Assembly: GCA_045594705.1 (NCBI GenBank)
Contig: JAZNZB010000024.1
Coordinates: forward strand, 1-10,671
Length of the DNA: 10,671 nt
Direction: 5' to 3'
DNA from: SVQP01 sp045594705
GTDB taxonomy: Bacteria > Bacillota > Clostridia > Oscillospirales > CAG-272
Below are positions 5,818 through 10,671 of this stretch, one piece after another (the stretch's first letter is position 1; the number at the start of each line of letters is the position of its first letter). Position numbers and translations under genes: made by a program. The notes beneath the pieces are model-generated. The model was given only the letters and a program-made list of their open reading frames with translations. It had not been told where the DNA came from and did no database searches.

Positions 5818-7176
5818 TTAATTTCTCAGGCTATGAATCGGCGCAGGAATGCGTCCGCCGCGGCCAATGAACTTAGCCGGAGAGTATTCACGCAGCGCCA
5901 TAATAGGTGCCGTACCCAAAAGGCCGCCAAAATCAACGCTGTCCCCCACTTTCTTACCGTAAGCAGGGATAATACGTACCGCAGTGGTCTTATTATTCAC
6001 CACTCCGATAGAAATTTCATCCGCGATGACACCGCAGATGACCGCCTCATCCACGTCACCCGGCACGGCGATCATGTCAAGGCCAACCGAGCACACCGCT
6101 GTCATAGCCTCCAGCTTCTCGATCGAAAGCGCACCGCGCTCGACTGCTGCGATCATGCCCGCATCCTCGGAAACAGGAATGAATGCACCCGAAAGGCCGC
6201 CCACGTGCGAGGACGCCATGACGCCGCCCTTCTTGACCGCATCGTTGAGCATGGCAAGGCAGGCCGTGGTACCGTGCGCGCCCGTGCTCTCAAGACCCAT
6301 GCCTTCCAAAATATGCGCTACCGAGTCGCCGATCGCAGGGGTAGGCGCAAGAGAAAGATCCACGATGCCAAACGGCACGTTCAGTGCCGCAGACGCCTCG
6401 CTGGCCACCAGCTGACCCACGCGCGTGATCTTGAACGCGGTCTTTTTGATCACGTCCGCCAAGGTCGACAGATCGCAATCGCCCGCTCTTGCAATGGCAC
6501 TGGACACCACGCCCGGGCCCGAAACGCCCACGTTGATAACCGTATCCGGCTCACCCACACCGTGGAATGCGCCTGCCATAAAGGGGTTATCCTCAGGCAC
6601 GTTGGCAAACACGACCAGCTTTGCACAGCCGATCGACTGATTATCACGCGTCAGATACGCCGCCTGCTTGATCACCTTGCCCATCAGCGCAATAGCATCC
6701 ATATTGATGCCCGCCTTGGTGGTGGCTACGTTGACCGACGAGCATACCATTTGCGTCTCGGCCAGAGCCTGCGGAATGGACAGGATCATCTCGCGCTCGC
6801 CCGCTGTCATGCCCTTATGCACCAGCGCGGAATAGCCGCCGATAAAGTTGATGCCCGTCTGCTCGGCTGCTCTTTGCAGCGTGTGCGCGACCTTGATATA
6901 GCCGTCCCGATTGATCCTGCCGCCGATCAGTGATACAGGCGTGACAGACACGCGCTTGTTTACGATCGGAATGCCGTACTTTTTCTCGATCTTGTTGCCC
7001 GTTTCGACCAATTTCTCGGCCTTTGTCGTAATCTTGTCGTAAATGCGATCACACAGCACGTCCGCGTCGTCGCTGACGCAATCCAAAAGAGAGATACCCA
7101 TGGTAATGGTGCGGATGTCCAGGTTCTCCTGGCGGATCATGCTGATCGTCTCTAAAATATCTCTGGTTTCAATCAT
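5818..7176 (-). CDS. UPF0210 (DUF711, PFL-like fold) protein
   Basis: A 452-residue protein of the UPF0210/DUF711 family, widespread in Bacillota and methanogens. It is named PFL-like because its fold is related to pyruvate formate-lyase, but its reaction is not known to me. Conserved-looking blocks are RVSVTPVSLIGG (75-86), GGYSALVHKGM (113-123), SSVNVATTKAGINMDAI (146-162) and NVGVSGPGVV (215-224). Further ones are HGTTACLAMLNDAVKKGGVM (301-320) and the C-terminal GRGGRIPAPIHSLRN. I see no clear glycyl-radical motif (RVxG-Y type) and no activating enzyme nearby, so radical chemistry is not supported. The ATG has GGAG 7 bases upstream. It follows the ACT protein UPF0237 by 14 bases, a pairing that is the rule in Bacillota and implies a joint function. 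Confidence 0.93.
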   Translation of the reverse strand: MIETRDILETISMIRQENLDIRTITMGISLLDCVSDDADVLCDRIYDKITTKAEKLVETGNKIEKKYGIPIVNKRVSVTPVSLIGGRINRDGYIKVAHTLQRAAEQTGINFIGGYSALVHKGMTAGEREMILSIPQALAETQMVCSSVNVATTKAGINMDAIALMGKVIKQAAYLTRDNQSIGCAKLVVFANVPEDNPFMAGAFHGVGEPDTVINVGVSGPGVVSSAIARAGDCDLSTLADVIKKTAFKITRVGQLVASEASAALNVPFGIVDLSLAPTPAIGDSVAHILEGMGLESTGAHGTTACLAMLNDAVKKGGVMASSHVGGLSGAFIPVSEDAGMIAAVERGALSIEKLEAMTAVCSVGLDMIAVPGDVDEAVICGVIADEISIGVVNNKTTAVRIIPAYGKKVGDSVDFGGLLGTAPIMALREYSPAKFIGRGGRIPAPIHSLRN

Positions 7177-7190
7177 GATAACACTCCGAA

Positions 7191-7460
7191 TCAGATATGG
7201 TGCATGGTGTTGAAAATTTCCTCGTGCATAGCCTGCACCGAAAGACCCTTCTGCTCACCAAACGCCTCAAGCTCGTCCACAAACTGCGCAAAATCAACGT
7301 TCAGTCCATCGATATCCGCCAGCATGATCATAGCGAAATACTCCTGCAGCACGCTCTGCGAAATATCCACGATGTTTGCTCCCAGCTCCGCGCACTTGCC
7401 GGCAACGCCCGCAATAATGCCCATGCTGTCCTTGCCTGTTACAGTAATGACTGCTTTCAT
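7191..7460 (-). CDS. ACT domain protein, UPF0237 family
   Basis: An 89-residue protein made of one ACT domain, the small ligand-binding module usually regulating amino-acid enzymes or binding amino acids. It starts with the first strand MKAVITVTGKDSMGIIAGVAGK, with the GKD-x-x-GI loop of the GcvR-like subgroup at residues 9-15, then helix, then NIVDISQSVLQEYFAMIMLADI (29-50), the second and third strands. I chose the start at 7460 (MKAV), not 7466 (MTMKAV). GGAGG lies 7 bases before the former but 1 base before the latter, and the family is 88-90 residues long. It is the promoter-proximal gene ahead of UPF0210, and may sense a ligand for that protein. Confidence 0.94.
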   Translation of the reverse strand: MKAVITVTGKDSMGIIAGVAGKCAELGANIVDISQSVLQEYFAMIMLADIDGLNVDFAQFVDELEAFGEQKGLSVQAMHEEIFNTMHHI

Positions 7461-7497
7461 TGTCATACCTCCGCTTACACTTTAGTTAGTTATATTT

Positions 7498-7526
7498 ATT
7501 ATACTATAATTACGCGCGCGTTTCAA
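7498..7526 (-). promoter_or_regulatory. Promoter of UPF0237-UPF0210 unit
   Basis: On the minus strand TTGAAA (7521-7526) and TATAAT (7498-7503) are 17 bases apart. The spacer contains an alternating CG tract (7513-7520). Predicted start near 7491, giving a leader of about 30 bases. Confidence 0.85.
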
Positions 7527-7568
7527 GAGGGCACGACAAGAAATCACGCAAAAATTCGCACAAATCGG

Positions 7569-7597
7569 TTGAAATCACACCCCTCGTATGGTATAAT
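7569..7597 (+). promoter_or_regulatory. Promoter of the plus-strand membrane protein-RHH-glycosidase unit
   Basis: TTGAAA (7569-7574) and TATAAT (7592-7597) are 17 bases apart. Predicted start near 7604, about 20 bases before the ATG at 7625, which leaves room for the GGAGG only. It is divergent from the 7498-7526 promoter, with 42 bases between the two -35 boxes. Confidence 0.85.
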
Positions 7598-7624
7598 TTA
7601 TACAGTAACCCTTTGGAGGTGCTT

Positions 7625-8146
7625 ATGAACCAATACGAATATATCGTCAAGCAAAAAAACGAGGGCGTATGGAAATGGCGTCGCATCATGATGATCGCCC
7701 TGTACGTCGTGTTCAACGCGGCCTATCTGCTCGCGTTTTTACTCACCTTCCCCTGGGCGGTCACATTCCTGCCCCTGCTTGACTGGGCACTGATTTTCTT
7801 TACATGGCGCTTCGTATCTCCCGAATACGAATACTCCACGCTCTCGGGCGAGATCACCTTCACCACCATCTGGGGTGGCAAGACCAGAAAAGAGCTTTTC
7901 CGCATCAACATCCGCGATTTCCAAAAGATCGCGCCTTACGACGAGGCCGCCGAGGCTTACGTGACGGCGCAGAAGTGCAACCGCGATTTCAAATGCATGT
8001 CCTCGCTGCAGGCCCCCGATCTCTACTACGGCATTTTTACGCTCAACGATGAAAAATGCGTGGTCTACTTCGAGGCCACCGAAAAAGCCTTGAAGATCCT
8101 GAAATACTACAACATCGGCACAGTGGTCGTTCCGACAACAAAATAA
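7625..8146 (+). CDS. Small two-helix membrane protein, possibly DUF6106-like
   Basis: A 173-residue protein of unknown function. Residues 1-20 are polar and basic (MNQYEYIVKQKNEGVWKWRR). Two membrane spans follow at about 21-41 and 43-61 with a very short turn, so both ends face the cytoplasm. Residues 62-173 form a soluble, mostly beta part (EYEYSTLSGEITFTTIWGGKTRKELFRI) ending YYNIGTVVVPTTK. It has the layout of short PH-like or bPH membrane proteins and resembles DUF6106, but I am not certain. The start at 7625 has GGAGG 5 bases upstream; an earlier in-frame Met at 7613 lies before that site. It is the first gene of the unit, 15 bases ahead of the RHH gene. Confidence 0.75.
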   Translation: MNQYEYIVKQKNEGVWKWRRIMMIALYVVFNAAYLLAFLLTFPWAVTFLPLLDWALIFFTWRFVSPEYEYSTLSGEITFTTIWGGKTRKELFRINIRDFQKIAPYDEAAEAYVTAQKCNRDFKCMSSLQAPDLYYGIFTLNDEKCVVYFEATEKALKILKYYNIGTVVVPTTK

Positions 8147-8161
8147 AGACAAGGAGTTATC

Positions 8162-8395
8162 ATGGCACAGAAAAACCAGCGCGAATTCACCCTGCACATG
8201 TCCGAGGACATGCTGCGCAAGTTCATTCTGATCTCCGAAAAGGAGGGCAGAAGCCCCAACAACCAGTTCCTTTTCATGCTGCGCAACAACATCGCCTACT
8301 ATGAAAAGACCAAGGGCAGAATTTCGCCCGCGGAGCTTGCAAAGATAGACCTGACCGTTTACGAAGAGAAAGGAGCCGAGGATGAAAGCAATTGA
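8162..8395 (+). CDS. Arc-type ribbon-helix-helix DNA-binding protein
   Basis: A 77-residue protein with the Arc/MetJ ribbon-helix-helix pattern. Residues 7-13 (REFTLHM) form the beta strand that inserts into the DNA major groove as a dimer. SEDMLRKFILISEKEGRS (14-31) is the first helix and turn, and NNQFLFMLRNNIAYYEKTKG (33-52) the second helix. The last 25 residues are polar and acidic. AAGGAG lies 5 bases before the ATG. The gene overlaps the glycosidase start by 14 bases. By context it may repress this unit or bind near 7600, but no operator is evident; an unrelated target is possible. Such RHH proteins are also antitoxins, yet no toxin-like gene is adjacent. Confidence 0.75.
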   Translation: MAQKNQREFTLHMSEDMLRKFILISEKEGRSPNNQFLFMLRNNIAYYEKTKGRISPAELAKIDLTVYEEKGAEDESN

Positions 8396-10490
8396 CAACA
8401 AATACCTGCCGCTCAAGATCACGCACGAGCTTGTGCACAACCCGAATTGGACCGACGAGGAGCTGCGCGCTGCCGTGGGGCATCATTTGCAATACCTTGC
8501 AGAGCGCGGCTTTGGCGGCGTGGTGACCAACGTTTCCCAGAGAAATTACGCCACCGACCCCGAGGAATGGCGCAAGATGGTACTCGCCATCGACACCGCC
8601 TGCGAGATGGGGATGCGCGTCTGGCTTTACGACGAAAAGGGCTACCCCAGCGGCGGTGCGGGAGGCTTGACCGTGGACGCAAATCCCGATTTCGAGGCTC
8701 TGGGCATTGCCATGCTGACGCGCGAGCTCGCCCCCGGCGAGAGCATCACGCAGGAATTGCCGCGCGGACACGAGTGCTTCCTGCATGCCGCAGTCTACCC
8801 CTGCAAGGACGGCAAGATCACGGATTTTTCACCTCTGCATACGGTGTTCGGCAAGACGACCGATCCCGTAACGCTGGACAACGACTCCGAATTCAACACC
8901 CCCGCGCTTGCTTGCTTCTTTATCAAAAAACGCATGTACGAGGGCACGCACGCGCAGCATAACGTGTGCGAGGCGCGCCGTTACATTGACGTGACCAACC
9001 CCGACGCCATCCGCGAATTTATCCGCAACACCTACGAGCCCTGCTATGCCTACACCAAGCACCACTTGGCTGAGGGTGACGGCAAGATCGAGGCCATGTT
9101 TACCGATGAGCCCTCGTTCATGGGCTGCTACATCAACGCGGGCATTTACCCGCCCCGCGTGCACGATGCGTACGACGACTCCCTGCCGCTCTATCCCGTG
9201 GTCAACTTCGGCCGCGACGTGGAAAACGAATTTTCGGCACGTTACGCATATCCCCTCGCGCCCAACCTCGTCTACCTGTTCTTTGGCGAAAGCGAGAAGG
9301 CAAAGCAGGTCAGATACGACTATTACCGCCTGCTCTCCGACCTTTATGAGCAGAGCTATTTCGCGCAGCTTGCAAACTGGTGCGCCGCGCACGGCCTGCC
9401 CTTCTCGGGCCACATCCTCTTGGAGGACGACATCCGCCACCACGTGATGTTTGAGGGCAATTTCTTCTCACTTTTGCGCCACATGCACACTCCCGGCATC
9501 GATATGCTGCATTCCATCCCCACTTTGGTACACAAAGACGCCTTTACGCCCAAGCTGGTTTCCTCGATCGCGCACGCCTACGGCCGTCCGCACGTCATGA
9601 GTGAGGTCTCGGCGCACGCGCAGGGCGGCAAGGTCACTCCCATGCAAATGTACGCGTCCATGAGTCTGCAGTACGCGCTGGGAGTGGACACCTTCACCTC
9701 GTATTACAGCGAGCAGCAGGCCGAGCCCGCGCTCTACAAGCAGATCAACCAAGCTCTCGGCCGCGCAGATATGCTCATGAAGGGCAGACACAAGGCAAAC
9801 GTCATGCTCTACTACCCCATTGAGACCTTCCAGATGCACCACAAGGGCTCCGCAGCCTTTTACGGTGAATACTGCGCCGAAGAAAACGCCTGCGCAGAAG
9901 GCTTGCGCAGCATCTTCTACGGCTTGCTTGACCGCCAGATCGACTTTGATTTTACCGATTGCGAATACTTGGAAAAATGCCGCGTACAGGACGGATGGCT
10001 GCACACACCGGCCGGACACATTTACAGCGCGCTTGTGCTGCCTCCCATGGAGCTTAGCGACAGAGCGGCTGCAATTCTGCAAAAGCTTGCAGACGGCGGA
10101 TTAGTCATTCTTTCCCCACAAAATGATATATTCCCCGCAATTTCGCAGCACAAGTTCGCCACCGTAGTTAATTACGAGGCGGAATTGTTCGAAAAGCTCC
10201 CCACCAGCACTCTCCCCTGCTTTGCACAAACGCCCACGCACGGCGTGGTTTGCAAGTGCGTTTTGTTCAGAGGGCTTTCCTTCCTCTTTGTCAACGCTGA
10301 GGAATTCGAACAACGCGTGACCGTCACGATCGGCGCGACAAAGCAAGAGGATCTTGTCCTGTACGACCCCTTCACCGAGCAGATCCTGCCCGCCACCTTC
10401 GAAAAATTGGACGACGAGCACGTGCAAGCATCCTTTACCATCGGGGCTTTGCAGACCGTGATCGTAACGGACAAGGCTAAGATTCAATAA
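8382..10490 (+). CDS. GH106-like glycoside hydrolase (alpha-L-rhamnosidase-related)
   Basis: A 702-residue enzyme resembling the GH106 (alpha-L-rhamnosidase) family and its uncharacterised relatives. The TIM-barrel part holds WLYDEKGYPSGGAGG (81-95), typical of this group, MFTDEPSF (239-246) with Glu243 as the likely catalytic acid, FSGHILLEDD (341-350) and MSEVSAHAQGG (406-416). Residues about 470-580 (ANVMLYYPIETF to ADGGLVILSPQ) look like the Rossmann-like domain following the barrel; the remaining 120 residues are beta-rich. Full GH106 enzymes are often near 1,000 residues, so this is a compact form without extra binding domains. No signal peptide is present, so it should act in the cytoplasm on imported sugars. 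AAAGGAG precedes the ATG by 6 bases, with a 14-base overlap with the RHH gene. Substrate cannot be deduced. Confidence 0.82.
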   Translation: MKAIDNKYLPLKITHELVHNPNWTDEELRAAVGHHLQYLAERGFGGVVTNVSQRNYATDPEEWRKMVLAIDTACEMGMRVWLYDEKGYPSGGAGGLTVDANPDFEALGIAMLTRELAPGESITQELPRGHECFLHAAVYPCKDGKITDFSPLHTVFGKTTDPVTLDNDSEFNTPALACFFIKKRMYEGTHAQHNVCEARRYIDVTNPDAIREFIRNTYEPCYAYTKHHLAEGDGKIEAMFTDEPSFMGCYINAGIYPPRVHDAYDDSLPLYPVVNFGRDVENEFSARYAYPLAPNLVYLFFGESEKAKQVRYDYYRLLSDLYEQSYFAQLANWCAAHGLPFSGHILLEDDIRHHVMFEGNFFSLLRHMHTPGIDMLHSIPTLVHKDAFTPKLVSSIAHAYGRPHVMSEVSAHAQGGKVTPMQMYASMSLQYALGVDTFTSYYSEQQAEPALYKQINQALGRADMLMKGRHKANVMLYYPIETFQMHHKGSAAFYGEYCAEENACAEGLRSIFYGLLDRQIDFDFTDCEYLEKCRVQDGWLHTPAGHIYSALVLPPMELSDRAAAILQKLADGGLVILSPQNDIFPAISQHKFATVVNYEAELFEKLPTSTLPCFAQTPTHGVVCKCVLFRGLSFLFVNAEEFEQRVTVTIGATKQEDLVLYDPFTEQILPATFEKLDDEHVQASFTIGALQTVIVTDKAKIQ

Positions 10491-10494
10491 AAAA

Positions 10495-10510
10495 CAGCCC
10501 GATGGGGCTG
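10495..10510 (+). other. Small hairpin just after the glycosidase stop
   Basis: CAGCCC (10495-10500) and GGGCTG (10505-10510) form a 6-bp stem with a GATG loop, 5 bases after the stop codon. No T-run follows. It may protect the mRNA 3' end or be incidental to the terminator beyond it. Confidence 0.45.
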
Positions 10511-10529
10511 ACAAAATAGCGGAGAAATT

Positions 10530-10571
10530 GACACGGGAACTGTATCAAAAGCAGTTTCCGTGTCGTTTTTT
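10530..10571 (+). terminator. Intrinsic terminator of the plus-strand unit
   Basis: GACACGGGAACTG (10530-10542) pairs with CAGTTTCCGTGTC (10552-10564), 13 bp with one G-U, around a 9-base loop, followed directly by GTTTTTT. This is a standard Rho-independent terminator, about 40 bases after the glycosidase stop. Confidence 0.92.
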
Positions 10572-10596
10572 CTGATGTGAAATTTATCAACTGCAG

Positions 10597-10618
10597 GGGA
10601 CGGCGCCCTCGACGTCCC
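10597..10618. repeat. Short inverted repeat in terminal intergenic sequence
   Basis: GGGACG (10597-10602) and CGTCCC (10613-10618) flank the 10-base loop GCGCCCTCGA. The rest of 10572-10671 holds no gene that I can see. The G/C-rich tract resembles dispersed intergenic repeats, but only one copy is fully inside the window. Confidence 0.35.
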
Positions 10619-10671
10619 GGGCAGGTACACAGAACCTATTGCATTGCGAAAAGATTTGTTCATGTAGGGCG

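Noticed and set aside
5356..6933. Long open frame on the plus strand (525 residues, His/Arg-rich)
   Set aside because: It is antisense to the UPF0210 gene, and its Arg/His-rich composition is what a reverse-complement frame of a normal gene gives.
5818..7176. Glycyl-radical enzyme
   Set aside because: The C-terminal GRGGRIPAPIH does not match the glycyl-radical motif and no radical-SAM activase is nearby.
8162..8395. Antitoxin of a toxin-antitoxin pair
   Set aside because: The neighbours are a membrane protein and a glycosidase; neither resembles a toxin such as RelE, ParE, MazF or a PIN protein.

Overview
The window is a stretch of chromosome from a bacterium of the phylum Bacillota, most likely class Clostridia and a gut-type lineage. 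This rests on the gene families seen: Mini-III ribonuclease, a DUF1836 regulator, the UPF0237/UPF0210 pair, and rpmG-secE-nusG-rplK-rplA in the usual order. Strong Shine-Dalgarno sequences and TTGAAA/TTGACA-17/18-TATAAT promoters fit the same assignment. I cannot name a genus.

Region 1 (1-2860, minus strand) is a transcription/translation operon. A near-consensus promoter at 2831-2860 drives a structured leader of about 145 nt, then rpmG (L33), secE, nusG, rplK (L11) and rplA (L1). The oddest coding feature of the window is SecE. It carries an apparent signal peptide and about 60 residues of acidic Thr/Glu repeats ahead of the SecE core.

Region 2 (about 2900-3050) has no gene. It is packed with inverted and direct repeats and looks like a small non-autonomous repeat element or a structured RNA. 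It lies between the 3' end of a cyclophilin gene and the ribosomal promoter.

Region 3 (3051-4748, minus) is a unit with its own promoter at 4720-4748. It encodes a DUF1836 helix-turn-helix protein overlapping Mini-III RNase by ATGA, followed by a cytoplasmic cyclophilin. Region 4 (4745-7526, minus) has a promoter at 7498-7526. It encodes an ACT-domain protein (UPF0237), UPF0210/DUF711, an unrecognised single-pass membrane protein, and a YgjV-like membrane protein joined to it by ATGA.

Region 5 (7569-10571, plus) is a divergent unit. A two-helix membrane protein of unknown function, a small ribbon-helix-helix DNA-binding protein and a 702-residue GH106-like glycosidase follow one another closely, ending at a clear intrinsic terminator. 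The last 100 bases hold no gene and contain one small inverted repeat.

Most of the window is ordinary. The parts that merit a second look are the SecE extension, the rpmG leader with its mutually exclusive hairpins, the 2900-3030 repeat element, and the pairing of a DNA-binding protein with an apparently intracellular glycosidase.
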